From contig NZ_VCJS01000131.1 in assembly GCF_005893125.1 (NCBI RefSeq), positions 1-34,774 on the forward strand: a stretch of 34,774 nucleotides of DNA. Direction: 5' to 3'. A model generated the notes under the pieces. That model was not told the DNA's origin. It saw only the letters and a program-made list of their open reading frames with translations, and searched no databases. Position numbers and translations under genes: made by a program. Of this stretch, positions 21,179-29,712 are shown piece by piece. Positions within the stretch are counted from its first letter, which is position 1. Every line of letters starts with the position of its first letter. The stretch is from Nonomuraea basaltis. Lineage in GTDB: Bacteria; Actinomycetota; Actinomycetes; Streptosporangiales; Streptosporangiaceae.

Positions 21179-22552
21179 TCACGGCGTGGCCAGGGGAATG
21201 ATCCTGCGGTACTTGCCGCCGGGTGATTGCTGTGGTGTCTCTTCGGCGCGTTCGAGCGTGACGTGGTCGACCTTGTGCTCGGTGAGCAGGTGGGTGATCT
21301 CGTCGCGCACCGTCTGCCACACGCGGTCGGGGTCGGCGCCATCCGCGGGCTTCAGGCGCACGCGCAGTGTGGCGGGCGAGGTCTGGACGACCTGGAACTG
21401 CTCGATGCCGGGAAGACGGTCTAGCAGAGTGCCGAAGGCCATGGGGGAGATGCCGATGTGCTCGCCGCGGCCGGCGGGGAAGGCAAGCATCTCGGCCGCG
21501 CGGCCCTGCACCTGAACGGCGGGTAGTGGGCTGCCGCACGGGCAGGGGTCGGGACGCAGCAGGACGTTGTCGCCCAGGTCGTAGCGCAGGATCGGCTGGA
21601 CGCGGTTGGCGAGGTTGCTCAGCAGGACCGTGTGCGACGGCTGACCTGGTGGGACGGACCGGTAGTCGGCGTCGACCGGCTCCAGCACGGCCCAGTCGCT
21701 GTTGACGTGAAGCCAGTTGTGCACGCAGCCGTACGCGAGGAAGCCGCACTCGGTGGCGGCGTAGGCGGAGCGGACCTGGGCGTGGAACGCGTTGGCGATC
21801 CGGGTGCGGTTCTCCGCCGTCAGCGCCTCACCACCGGCGATGATCATCCCTGGGTGGATGCGCAGGCGGCCGGCTTCCTGTTCTCCGGCCAGCAGCCCGA
21901 GCATGCTCGAGAAGCCGGCGAGGGAGCTGGGGTTGTACCGGTTGAGCTCGGCGGCCAGTTCCGGCAGTGGCTGGTGTATCGAGAATTCTTGCAGCATCCA
22001 GCTGAGCCGTGGGTGGTCCCGGCGGAACCGTGCCGCCCCCGCGACGGTGGCGAAGTGGCCGCCGGGTGCGGAGACGATCGCGGTACGGCCGGCGCCGCGC
22101 AGGAGACGGATGAAGTCGCCGATCCCCAGCCCGGTGCGGGCGCGCTGTCCGACGGCGGTGCCCACGGCCAAACTCCGCTCGTCCAGCAGAAAGATGCCGC
22201 GCAGCCCGCTGGTTCCGGAGGTGGTGACCATGAGGTACCCCCCTTGAAACCGCTCACCCACGAGCGCGGGATCGGCCACGAACGCCTGGGCCTTCTCGAG
22301 TGTCACATTCCGGTCGGTGACCCAGTCGTCGAAGTGGGCCATCAGCGTCTTTTTGCTGGTGACCGGGAGCACTGCCGGGTCGTCGACCTCTTCTGGCAGG
22401 TCCCGGTACAACTTGCGGAAGTACGGCGAGTGGGCGCGGGCGTAGGCCACCATCTCGGCCAGGTGGGCGCGCTGCCGCTGCGCGATCGCCGCGTGACCTT
22501 CCCGCATGGCGCGTCGCGCGTCGCGAGCGATCTGCCGGGCGCTTTCCTTCAT
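21179..22552 (-). CDS. PaaK/CapK-like adenylate-forming enzyme
   Basis: This 457-residue member of the phenylacetate-CoA-ligase / coenzyme F390 synthetase branch of the ANL superfamily activates a carboxylic acid as its acyl-AMP. It carries the P-loop TTSGTSG at 110-116, the adenine-binding segment YAATECGFLAYG, the ribose-binding aspartate in LRYDLGDN, a Cys pair in the loop PCPCGSPL typical of this branch, and the C-terminal lysine region GGKYRRI. The start at 22552 follows GAAAGGA at a distance of about 11 bases. The TetR gene lies upstream on the same strand, and a TauD dioxygenase lies beyond it. No acyl carrier or CoA partner is in view, so whether the acyl group passes to CoA, a carrier or an amine is unknown. 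Confidence 0.82.
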   Translation of the reverse strand: MKESARQIARDARRAMREGHAAIAQRQRAHLAEMVAYARAHSPYFRKLYRDLPEEVDDPAVLPVTSKKTLMAHFDDWVTDRNVTLEKAQAFVADPALVGERFQGGYLMVTTSGTSGLRGIFLLDERSLAVGTAVGQRARTGLGIGDFIRLLRGAGRTAIVSAPGGHFATVAGAARFRRDHPRLSWMLQEFSIHQPLPELAAELNRYNPSSLAGFSSMLGLLAGEQEAGRLRIHPGMIIAGGEALTAENRTRIANAFHAQVRSAYAATECGFLAYGCVHNWLHVNSDWAVLEPVDADYRSVPPGQPSHTVLLSNLANRVQPILRYDLGDNVLLRPDPCPCGSPLPAVQVQGRAAEMLAFPAGRGEHIGISPMAFGTLLDRLPGIEQFQVVQTSPATLRVRLKPADGADPDRVWQTVRDEITHLLTEHKVDHVTLERAEETPQQSPGGKYRRIIPLATP

Positions 22553-22730
22553 GATGGTCGGGTCCTTTCTCCGGTGAGTGGGATGTCGCCTTCCCGGGTG
22601 GTGGAGAGACATTGGTGCCAGAAGGGCCGTTGGTGAGCTGCGGCATCCGCCGCAGGTCGATCCGCCCTGGTCTGGGAGTGCGGGCGATGTGCGCGGATGC
22701 TGGTGGCGTCGGTGATAGGTCGCACCCTCG

Positions 22731-23372
22731 TCAGGGGCGTTCGTCAACGGCTTCGGTGGGCTGCCGCACCGAAAGCAGGCCGTGCAAGGCGATGTCGAGT
22801 CCACGCCGGGCGGCCTCCCACAGCTCGTCCTGCGACCGGCCAAGCTGGACGCTGGCCAGGCTCGCCTGCTGGATGGCGCCCATCAGGGATCCGGTCATCG
22901 CCGCCGCGGTGATCGGGTCCAGTTGGCCGGGAAACGCCTTCAGCAGCTCGTCGGTGATCCGCTGCTGCAGGTCCAACAGCACGTAAAGCGCCTTGGCCTG
23001 CAGCGCCGGCGTGCTCAGGACCAGCCGGTACGGCGCCGACAGCTCCTCGGGCTCCCTGGGGGGAACCTTGGGCCGGCGATAGGCGGCGTACTCCTGGACC
23101 ATCCTCGCCAGCACCTCGCCCGGGCTCTCGTGTGGCCGGCGTTCCGCGATCGCCTCGAGCATCACGTCGAAGTTGCGCTCCACGTCGACGAACAGCACCT
23201 CGTCCTTGCCGCGGAAGTAGGCGGAGAACGTCTTGGGGTCGATATCCGCCGCCGCGGCGATCTGCGCCAGCGTGGTCTGCTCATATCCCTGCTCCTCGAA
23301 CAGCCGGAGAGCCGCCATGACGATCCGCTCTCTGGTCAGCCGCTTCTTCCGCTCGCGCCGAGACTCCTGCAT
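22731..23372 (-). CDS. TetR family regulator (leaderless)
   Basis: This 213-residue regulator has an N-terminal helix-turn-helix (RERIVMAALRLFEEQG, then ADIDPKTFSAYFRGKDEVL) and a helical sensor domain. The ATG at 23372 begins exactly 7 bases past a minus-strand TATATT box, so the mRNA should be leaderless. Two direct CTGGAATWTT repeats in the promoter are candidate self-operators. It lies between the TauD and PaaK-like genes, all on one strand, and probably controls one or both. The ligand may be an acyl compound, given the neighbouring adenylating enzyme, but this is a guess. Confidence 0.86.
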   Translation of the reverse strand: MQESRRERKKRLTRERIVMAALRLFEEQGYEQTTLAQIAAAADIDPKTFSAYFRGKDEVLFVDVERNFDVMLEAIAERRPHESPGEVLARMVQEYAAYRRPKVPPREPEELSAPYRLVLSTPALQAKALYVLLDLQQRITDELLKAFPGQLDPITAAAMTGSLMGAIQQASLASVQLGRSQDELWEAARRGLDIALHGLLSVRQPTEAVDERP

Positions 23373-23378
23373 GACCCA

Positions 23379-23420
23379 AATATACGTCTGCTGGAATTTT
23401 CCCGACAACTGGAATATTTG
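23379..23420 (-). promoter_or_regulatory. Promoter with repeated operator half-sites
   Basis: The minus strand reads TTGTCG, 18 bases, then TATATT (23384-23379), then 6 bases to the ATG. CTGGAATTTT (23391-23400) and CTGGAATATT (23409-23418) are direct repeats 18 bp apart overlapping the spacer and the -35. CAAATAT (23377-23383) and ATATTTG (23414-23420) add an outer inverted pair. Confidence 0.55.
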
Positions 23421-23569
23421 CGAAGTGGCATCAGGGAGGCGAGCGGCACGTCCGAGTACGCGCCGGGTCAGGGTGCTGTAGCAGACCAGGAGTGATGGCC
23501 TCCCGGGCGGCGACACCTCATCGCGCAGGTGTGGGAGCCGTACGCCCCGGGATCTGGCCCCGGTGTAGC

Positions 23570-23592
23570 GGCCCGGCCTATCGGGCCGGGCC
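23570..23592. terminator. Hairpin at the end of the TauD gene
   Basis: GGCCCGGCC-TATCG-GGCCGGGCC is a perfect 9-bp stem that includes the stop codon of the leftward TauD-family gene. It should end that transcript, making the TetR gene a separate unit. Confidence 0.65.
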
Positions 23593-24504
23593 GGTGGTGA
23601 GCCAGAGGCGGAGCAGGTGGCGGCGGCGGCCCGGCTCCGAGTGGTCCTCGTAGGCGGTGCGGCCGTGCAGGACGACATGGTTGTTGAGGAACTGCATGTC
23701 GCCTTCCCGCAGGTCCATGGTGAGTGCGAAGCGGGGGTCGTTGGTCAGCTGGTCGAGCAGGTCCATCACCTCCTGCTGCGCGTCGGTGAACGGCGGCACG
23801 TGGGCGCCGCGCAGCGCCGAGCGCAGGTAGTCGGGCCCGTAGGTCATGGACACCCCGCCGCCGGCGCGCGGCGTGCAGATCGGCTTGGTGGAGAAGCTGT
23901 CGGGGCCGTCGCCGGTGCGACGGTCGTGCCACCACGGCTGGTAGAGCAGCCCCGCCAGGGCAGGGCGGGTGCGTACGAGCTCGTTGTGCACCGCCACGGA
24001 GCTGACGATGGAGCTGAGGCCGCCGGACTTCGCCGGGCGTACGCACAGCAGGCCCACGATGTCCGTCGGGTCGCTGTGGTAGCCGAGCCGCCCGCTGTGC
24101 TCATAGCTGCGGGTCTGGCCGCGCGCCGGGTCGGCGCCGGTGTCCCGTACGTGCATGAGCGGCGCGCTGTCCGGCCCCTGCGGGACGATGCCGCCGACGT
24201 GGCCGGCGAGCCCGAGCGCGGCGATCTCGCACTGCCGCTCGCTCATCCCATCGGTGGGAACCCCCTGGATCAGCACGAACCCGCGGCCGTCCACGAGCTC
24301 CTCGCGCACCCGCCGCAGGACGGGGCCGAGCGTGGGCAGCGGGAAGCTCTCGCGGGCGATCTCGCCCGGTGCCGGCTGCGCCGCGCGCACGGCGCTGAGC
24401 ACTTCCTGTCGTTGCCTGTCGTCGAGCCGGACCCGCCAGGCGTCGCTGTCGCGGATCTCCGCTCCCAGCCACTCCCCCGGCCCCAGCACTTCCGCGACCG
24501 CCAT
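23578..24504 (-). CDS. TauD/TfdA family Fe(II)/2-oxoglutarate dioxygenase
   Basis: This 308-residue enzyme has the iron facial triad: His143 and Asp145 in GYHSDP, and the distal His280 in VVLHGRTAYED. Arg294/Arg299 in GRRRHLLRLWL are likely 2-oxoglutarate ligands. Such enzymes use iron, oxygen and 2-oxoglutarate to hydroxylate, desaturate or cleave small acids. The NNHVVLHGR and THTD-less layout is closer to the group of secondary-metabolism and gamma-butyrobetaine-like TauD proteins than to taurine dioxygenase itself. The start is chosen at 24504, where the family N-terminus begins; the ribosome site there is weak and the frame is open upstream. It reads toward the TetR and PaaK-like genes and ends in a strong hairpin. 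Confidence 0.85.
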   Translation of the reverse strand: MAVAEVLGPGEWLGAEIRDSDAWRVRLDDRQRQEVLSAVRAAQPAPGEIARESFPLPTLGPVLRRVREELVDGRGFVLIQGVPTDGMSERQCEIAALGLAGHVGGIVPQGPDSAPLMHVRDTGADPARGQTRSYEHSGRLGYHSDPTDIVGLLCVRPAKSGGLSSIVSSVAVHNELVRTRPALAGLLYQPWWHDRRTGDGPDSFSTKPICTPRAGGGVSMTYGPDYLRSALRGAHVPPFTDAQQEVMDLLDQLTNDPRFALTMDLREGDMQFLNNHVVLHGRTAYEDHSEPGRRRHLLRLWLTTGPAR

Positions 24505-24621
24505 CGCGCCCACCGTCCCTTCGCCCGCCGTCTGTTTCTCGGCCCACCATCCCTTCCCGCGCCGCCCGCCGCACCCCCTGATCGCCCACGGCCGAACGTC
24601 TTCGCCCACGGCGCAAGCGGG

Positions 24622-25188
24622 TCAGGCCAGCGAGTCGATCCAGCGCTCCAGGCGACGGCCTTCCACGGCCATGAGTCCGGGGTCGCGGAAGGTGTTGGTC
24701 AGCAGGGAGATGCCCTGGTACGCGGCGAACAGGGCGACCGCGAGCTCGCGGGCGTCGTCGCGACCCATGGCCTGGAACTGCCGCTCGACCCAGTCGAGCA
24801 GCTCACCCATGACCTTGGCGATCGCGCGGTCGAGGCCGTCGTCGCGCTTGTCGAGCTCGGAGGCGAGGGTGCCGGTGGGGCAGCCGTATCGGGCGGTCAG
24901 GTCGCGCTGCTCGATCCAGCCGTGCAGCAGGGACTTGAGCCGCTCCTGCGGCGTGGGGAGCTGTTCGAGCGTGCTGATCATCGACTCGAGCTGCCGGCCG
25001 TGCGCGTCGATGGCCGCCTCGATGAGCTGGTCCTTGGTCTTGAAGTAGTAGTAGACGTTGCCCACCGGGACGTCGGCCGCGCGCGCGATGTCGGCGAGGG
25101 TGGTCTTCTCCACCCCCTGCTCGTGCAGCACCCGCATGGCGGCGCCGGCCAGCCGTTCCCGCTTCCCCGTCCGCGTTGAGTCAGTCAC
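24622..25188 (-). CDS. TetR family regulator (leaderless, operator at start codon)
   Basis: This 188-residue regulator has helix-turn-helix RERLAGAAMRVLHEQG and VPVGNVYYYFKTKDQL at residues about 8-55 and a C-terminal domain like the TetR proteins that guard reductase operons. Its GTG start at 25188 lies 7 bases past the minus-strand -10 box TATAGT (25201-25196), so the transcript is probably leaderless. The start codon sits in the centre of a perfect 20-bp operator. It is divergent from the NmrA-PPOX-dehalogenase operon, which it most likely represses along with itself. A reactive small molecule is a plausible inducer, but that is inference from the neighbours. Confidence 0.87.
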   Translation of the reverse strand: MTDSTRTGKRERLAGAAMRVLHEQGVEKTTLADIARAADVPVGNVYYYFKTKDQLIEAAIDAHGRQLESMISTLEQLPTPQERLKSLLHGWIEQRDLTARYGCPTGTLASELDKRDDGLDRAIAKVMGELLDWVERQFQAMGRDDARELAVALFAAYQGISLLTNTFRDPGLMAVEGRRLERWIDSLA

Positions 25189-25201
25189 CTGACTCACTAT
25201 A
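25177..25201. promoter_or_regulatory. Perfect TetR operator overlapping the tetR start and -10 box
   Basis: TGAGTCAG-TCAC-CTGACTCA (25177-25196) has perfect 8-bp arms. The minus-strand -10 TATAGT touches its right edge, and the GTG start codon is its centre. Binding would block transcription initiation of the regulator gene. Confidence 0.75.
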
Positions 25202-25254
25202 GACAAGCGCCTTGTCCGACGGCTATGGTCTCGTTCCAAGTCAGTCAACTAACT
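25202..25254. promoter_or_regulatory. Intergenic dyads facing the NmrA operon
   Basis: GACAAG-CGC-CTTGTC (25202-25216) is a perfect dyad. AGTCAGT-CA-ACTAACT (25239-25254) repeats the GTCAG core of the main operator with one mismatch, 20 bases before the NmrA-type start. The second is likely a weaker copy of the same operator. Confidence 0.55.
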
Positions 25255-25273
25255 AACTTTTCGAGGTAGATCC

Positions 25274-26089
25274 ATGATCGTAGTAACGGGTGCCACCGGA
25301 AACGTCGGCGGCGAGCTGGTCCGCCTGCTCACCGCGGCGGGCGAGCAGGTGACCGCGGTCTCCCGGCGGCCCGCGCCGCTTCCCGAGAATGTGCGGCACT
25401 TCGAGGCCGACCTGGCCGAGCCCGCCGGCATGAAGGCCGCCTTCGACGGCGCCGACGCGCTGTTCCTGCTCGTCGCCGGGCAGGACCCGCAGGCCATCCT
25501 GGACGCGGCGAAGGCGGGCGGGATCCGGCGCGTCGTCCTGCTCTCCTCACAGGGCGCCGGGACCAGGCCGCAGGCGTATCAGCACCCGGCCGCCTTCGAA
25601 GCGGCCGTCCGCGGCTCCGGGCTGGAGTGGACGATCCTGCGGCCGGGCGGATTCGACTCCAACGCCCTGGCCTGGGCCGAGCCGATCCGCGCGCACCGTA
25701 CGGCCGCCGCGCCGTTCGGGGACATCGGGCTGCCGACCATCGATCCGGCCGACATCGCCGAGGTCGCGGCCGTGGTGCTGCGGGAGGCCGGGCACGCGGG
25801 GCGTACCTATGAGCTCACCGGACCGCGGCCGGTCACCCCGCGCGAGCGCGCGGCGACGATCAGCGGGGCCCTGGGTGCGGAGGTGCGGTTCGCCGAGCAG
25901 ACCCGCGAGGAGGCTCGCGCCCAGATGCTGCGGTTCATGCCGGAGCCGGTCGCCGAGGGCACCTTGGCCATCCTGGGTGCGCCGACCGCCGCCGAGCAGC
26001 AGGTCAGCCCGGATGTGGAGCGGATCCTGGGCCGCGCGCCGCGTACCTTCGCCGACTGGACCGCCCGCAACGTCGAGGCCTTCCGCTGA
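25274..26089 (+). CDS. NmrA-type NAD(P)H-binding atypical SDR
   Basis: This 271-residue atypical short-chain dehydrogenase opens with MIVVTGATGNVGGELV, the GxxGxxG nucleotide site, and has Arg31-Arg32 (SRRP) after the second strand, which favours NADP(H). LLSSQGAG and WTILRPGGFDSN match the NmrA / quinone-oxidoreductase (QOR2-like) branch, where the classical YxxxK pair is missing. Roles in this branch range from quinone reduction to redox sensing. GAGG lies 8 bases before the ATG. It is the first gene of a three-gene unit divergent from the TetR gene, with a 20-base gap to the PPOX gene. Confidence 0.86.
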   Translation: MIVVTGATGNVGGELVRLLTAAGEQVTAVSRRPAPLPENVRHFEADLAEPAGMKAAFDGADALFLLVAGQDPQAILDAAKAGGIRRVVLLSSQGAGTRPQAYQHPAAFEAAVRGSGLEWTILRPGGFDSNALAWAEPIRAHRTAAAPFGDIGLPTIDPADIAEVAAVVLREAGHAGRTYELTGPRPVTPRERAATISGALGAEVRFAEQTREEARAQMLRFMPEPVAEGTLAILGAPTAAEQQVSPDVERILGRAPRTFADWTARNVEAFR

Positions 26090-26109
26090 GCGGCGGCCTG
26101 CCGGGCTCG

Positions 26110-26472
26110 GTGGAGTCCTTCCTGGCCGAGCCGAGCGTGGCCACCCTGACCACGCTGCGGCCCGACGGGTCCCCGCATGTGGTGGCCGTGCGTTTCACCT
26201 GGGACGGCGACGCGGGCCTGGCGCGCGTGCTGACCGTGGCCGCCTCGCGCAAGGCCCGCAACCTGGCGGCGGGCGGCCGGGCCGCGCTCTGCCAGGTCGC
26301 GGGATTCCGCTGGGTCACCCTCGAGGGCGCCGCCACGGTGTCCGACGATCCGCGGCGGGTGACCGAGGCCGCCCGCCGCTACACCGAACGCTACGGCTCA
26401 CCGCCGCCCGGCCCGCCCGGCCGGGTCGTGATCGAGATCGCGGTGAACCGAACCATGACCCTCAATACTTGA
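26110..26472 (+). CDS. PPOX-class F420- or flavin-dependent enzyme
   Basis: This 120-residue split-barrel protein of the pyridoxamine-phosphate-oxidase-like class contains FLAEPSVATLTTLRPDGSPH followed by VAVRFTWDGD, then SRKARNLAAGGRAAL and GFRWVTLEGAATV. These are the cofactor-binding strands of the small actinobacterial F420-dependent members. Such proteins reduce or bind F420, FMN or haem. The GTG at 26110 has no clear ribosome site; translation may be coupled to the preceding NmrA gene, 20 bases upstream. The dehalogenase gene follows after 12 bases, so all three are probably one operon. Confidence 0.83.
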   Translation: MESFLAEPSVATLTTLRPDGSPHVVAVRFTWDGDAGLARVLTVAASRKARNLAAGGRAALCQVAGFRWVTLEGAATVSDDPRRVTEAARRYTERYGSPPPGPPGRVVIEIAVNRTMTLNT

Positions 26473-26484
26473 ACGGACCCGACC

Positions 26485-27339
<855 letters not shown>

Positions 27340-27396
27340 GGAGACCGGGCTCCGGGCTCGGCCGCGTCTTCCCGCCCGCGACCGGCACCCGGTCGG

Positions 27397-28155
27397 TCAG
27401 CGGCCGGGATGCTCGGCCAGTCGGAAGTGCCAGACGACCATCGAGGGCGTCCCGCCGATGGCCGCCCTCGCCGCCTCGGGCGCCAGGTCGCTCAGGCACC
27501 ACGGCCAGACGTCCCATGGCCCCAGGGTCGCGGGCTCGCTCGGGGCCGGCGCGGGCGGTTCCGCGGGCATCCGGGCGAACTCGGCCAGCACCGGGTCCAG
27601 CACGGGCACATGCGCAAGCGCCAGGGAGCAGACGACCAGGTCGACGGCGTCGTCGGGCACCGGCAGGCGATGCAGGTCGCCGAGGTGGAACTCGCCCTGC
27701 GGCACCCGCTCGCGCGCCCGGTCGAGCATGTCGGGCGAGCTGTCCATCCCGATGATCCGATGCCCGCGCCCGGCCAGGTACGCCGCGACCCGGCCGGTGC
27801 CGCACGCGGCGTCCAGGGCGACGCCCGCCGGCAGCGCGCCGGCGATCTCCCCGACGATGGGCTCGTCGATGTCGAACGCCGAATTGGGACCGTCGTAGGT
27901 CTTCGACCAGATCTGATAGCCCTCCACCGTGTCCACGCGGGCGACCTCCACGGCGGCGCTCGCCAGCGACTCGTCGTCGAGGAGCCTTCGGATCTCGGTG
28001 AGGCGGGCGTCGACGAACTCGCGGTCGTACTCGCCGGTAAAGGACCGCAGCAGGGCAAGGCCTTCCAGTCCGAGCACGTAGGCCAGAGGATGCTCGTAGA
28101 TCACCGGCGTTAGGGTTGCTGATGGGGTTAGCCAACCGTAGTTATCGTGTGGCAT
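27397..28155 (-). CDS. Class I SAM-dependent methyltransferase with an internal deletion
   Basis: This 252-residue protein has the N-terminal helix region of an actinobacterial methyltransferase group (VIYEHPLAYVLGLEGLALL), the SAM motif LDAACGTG at 114-121, the acidic ribose ligand in IIGMDSSPDML, and GDLHRLPVPDDAVDLVVCSL. After VLAEFAR (residue 195) the expected VLRPGG strand and following Rossmann half are absent. The chain jumps through a Pro/Ala-rich joint to GPWDVWPWCLSDLAPEAARA and ends WHFRLAEHPGR, the usual tail of the group. About 60 residues appear lost in frame, so activity is doubtful. The start is uncertain: the ATG at 28155 or the GTG at 28104 (VIYEHP), neither with a ribosome site. 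Confidence 0.7.
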   Translation of the reverse strand: MPHDNYGWLTPSATLTPVIYEHPLAYVLGLEGLALLRSFTGEYDREFVDARLTEIRRLLDDESLASAAVEVARVDTVEGYQIWSKTYDGPNSAFDIDEPIVGEIAGALPAGVALDAACGTGRVAAYLAGRGHRIIGMDSSPDMLDRARERVPQGEFHLGDLHRLPVPDDAVDLVVCSLALAHVPVLDPVLAEFARMPAEPPAPAPSEPATLGPWDVWPWCLSDLAPEAARAAIGGTPSMVVWHFRLAEHPGR

Positions 28156-28399
28156 AGTGTCACTGCACGCCCGGCGCCCAGGCGACGTCGGGCACCCTCC
28201 TCGGTCAGGCCGTGCGCGTCTGGCCGGTCAGCGTCCGGAGGGACGTGTTCAACGGGCCGGTGGCCTCGCTGCCGGTACCAGGGCACGAAGACGATTGGTG
28301 GATGCCGGGCACCTCGTTGTGTCCTGATCCTGTGCAACGCACAGGATCGCTAAGCCAATCAGAGACGCTAACGACGCACATCACGCCGGTGCCGGCGAT
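28156..28399. other. Intergenic region between P450 and methyltransferase genes
   Basis: Apart from the 10-bp hairpin at 28326-28348 I see no gene. Open frames on both strands here lack ribosome sites and recognisable similarity. The methyltransferase promoter should lie in the left part, but no convincing boxes are visible. Confidence 0.35.
28326..28348. terminator. Strong hairpin after the P450 gene
   Basis: GATCCTGTGC-AAC-GCACAGGATC is a perfect 10-bp stem with a 3-base loop, 52 bases past the P450 stop. It has no T-run but is well placed to end the leftward P450 transcript before the methyltransferase gene. Confidence 0.65.
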
Positions 28400-29605
28400 T
28401 TATTTCCCGAAGCGGACGGGCATGTGCTTGATGCCGTTGATGAAGTCCGAGCGCATCCGCCTGACCGGCCCGGCGTGCTCGGCCGACGGGAAGCGGCGCA
28501 GCAGCTCCCTGATCATGCAGCGGATCTGCAGCCTGGCCAGGTTGGCGCCCAGGCAGAAGTGCGGCCCGCCGCCGCCGAACGTCACGTGGTCGTTGGGGTC
28601 GCGCCGGATGTCCAGGACGTGGGGGTCGGTGAAGACGTCCTCGTCGTGGTTGGCCGAGGCGTAGAAGGTGACCACCTTCTCCCCCGCGGCGATCGGCTGG
28701 CCGTGCAGCTCGGTGTCCCTGGTCGCGGTACGGCGGAAGTTGTGGATCGAGGATCCCCAGCGCAGGAACTCCTCCGTGGCGGTGCGCCACAGGTCCTCGT
28801 CGTCGACGCCGGCGGCCAGGTCGCGGTAGGCGTCGGGATGGGCGATGAGGGCCTTCATGGCGTGGGCGATGAGGTTGCGGGTGGTCTCGTTCCCGGCGAC
28901 GAACAAGATCACGAAGAACATGCTGATTTCGTCCCTGGTCAGCCGGTCGCCGTCGACCTCTCCCTGCACCAGCGCGGTGAGGATGTCGTCGCGCGGGTTC
29001 TTGCGCCGCTCCTCGACCATGCCGTCGCAGTACGCGAACGCCTCCGCCGAGGCGATCTCGCCGTCCTCCGGCGTGGTGCGGAAGTCGGGGTCCTGGAAGC
29101 CGACCATGCGGTTGGACCAGTCGAAGATCAGGGCGTGGTCCTGCTCGGGGACGCCGACCAGGTCGCAGATCATCTGGAGCGGCAGATACTGCGCGACGTC
29201 TTCGACGAATTCCACCTCGCCGTCCTTGTCCAGTACGGCGTCGGCGATCTTCTCGGCGCGCCGCTGGATCTTCCCCTTGAGCTGGGCGATCATCTTAGGC
29301 GTGAAGCCGGCGCTGACCAGCCGCCGGTAGCGGGTTTGCTTCGGCGGGTCCATGTTGAGCAGGGTCAGGCTGGCCAGCGCGATGAACTCGGGCGTCTGCG
29401 TACGGATGAACGCGGTGCCGAGCTGCGTGGACCAGGTGTGCACGTCGCGGCTGATCGCCTTCACGTCCTGATATTTCGTGACGGCCCAGAACCCGGTGTC
29501 GTCCGGCACCTCGTGCCAGTGGACGGGCGCGTTCTTGCGCAGGTAGGCGAACTGATCGTGCGGGACCTCGCGCTCCCAGGTCCCTTCCAGCAGGTTGATC
29601 TGCAT
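28400..29605 (-). CDS. Cytochrome P450
   Basis: This 401-residue soluble bacterial P450 has I-helix AGNETT at 237-242, ExxR as Glu279/Arg282 in EEFLRW, and the haem loop FGGGGPHFCLGANLA with the iron ligand Cys351. Segments LTLLNMDPPKQTRYRRLVS and GFTPKMI resemble the CYP125/CYP142/CYP124-like actinobacterial clade, which oxidises steroid side chains, fatty acids or terpenoids. The exact family needs comparison. AAGGAGG lies 6 bases before the ATG. It is preceded on the same strand by a TetR gene with only 73 bases between, a stretch that includes a duplicated hairpin. No ferredoxin or reductase gene is adjacent, so electron partners must be elsewhere. Confidence 0.93.
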   Translation of the reverse strand: MQINLLEGTWEREVPHDQFAYLRKNAPVHWHEVPDDTGFWAVTKYQDVKAISRDVHTWSTQLGTAFIRTQTPEFIALASLTLLNMDPPKQTRYRRLVSAGFTPKMIAQLKGKIQRRAEKIADAVLDKDGEVEFVEDVAQYLPLQMICDLVGVPEQDHALIFDWSNRMVGFQDPDFRTTPEDGEIASAEAFAYCDGMVEERRKNPRDDILTALVQGEVDGDRLTRDEISMFFVILFVAGNETTRNLIAHAMKALIAHPDAYRDLAAGVDDEDLWRTATEEFLRWGSSIHNFRRTATRDTELHGQPIAAGEKVVTFYASANHDEDVFTDPHVLDIRRDPNDHVTFGGGGPHFCLGANLARLQIRCMIRELLRRFPSAEHAGPVRRMRSDFINGIKHMPVRFGK

Positions 29606-29635
29606 CGGTGCCTCCTTCGGTGCGGGCTGGGCACA

Positions 29636-29712
29636 GCTGTGTTATTGCGATCTCATGCCGACTTCTGAGATCGCTGTGTCATGGCGATCTCATGCCGACT
29701 TCTGAGATCGCT
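29636..29712. repeat. Tandem 37-bp repeat, each copy a 9-bp-stem hairpin
   Basis: Two near-identical 37-bp units (29636-29672 and 29673-29709) share an exact 29-bp block (29647-29675 and 29684-29712). Each block contains GCGATCTCA and TGAGATCGC, perfect 9-bp arms around a 10-base loop. The second copy covers the last codons and stop of the TetR gene; the first copy lies in the gap before the P450. Confidence 0.9.

Noticed and set aside
20923..21201. Rightward ORF with one membrane-like helix upstream of the response regulator
   Set aside because: There is no ribosome site and only one hydrophobic segment. It is described as a possible remnant, not called as a gene.
28128..28337. Leftward 69-codon frame between the P450 and methyltransferase genes
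   Set aside because: It overlaps the methyltransferase start region and the intergenic hairpin, lacks a ribosome site and has shadow-frame composition.
29636..29712. Tandem repeats as a CRISPR array
   Set aside because: There are only two copies, contiguous and without unique spacers, and one overlaps a coding end; no cas genes are nearby.
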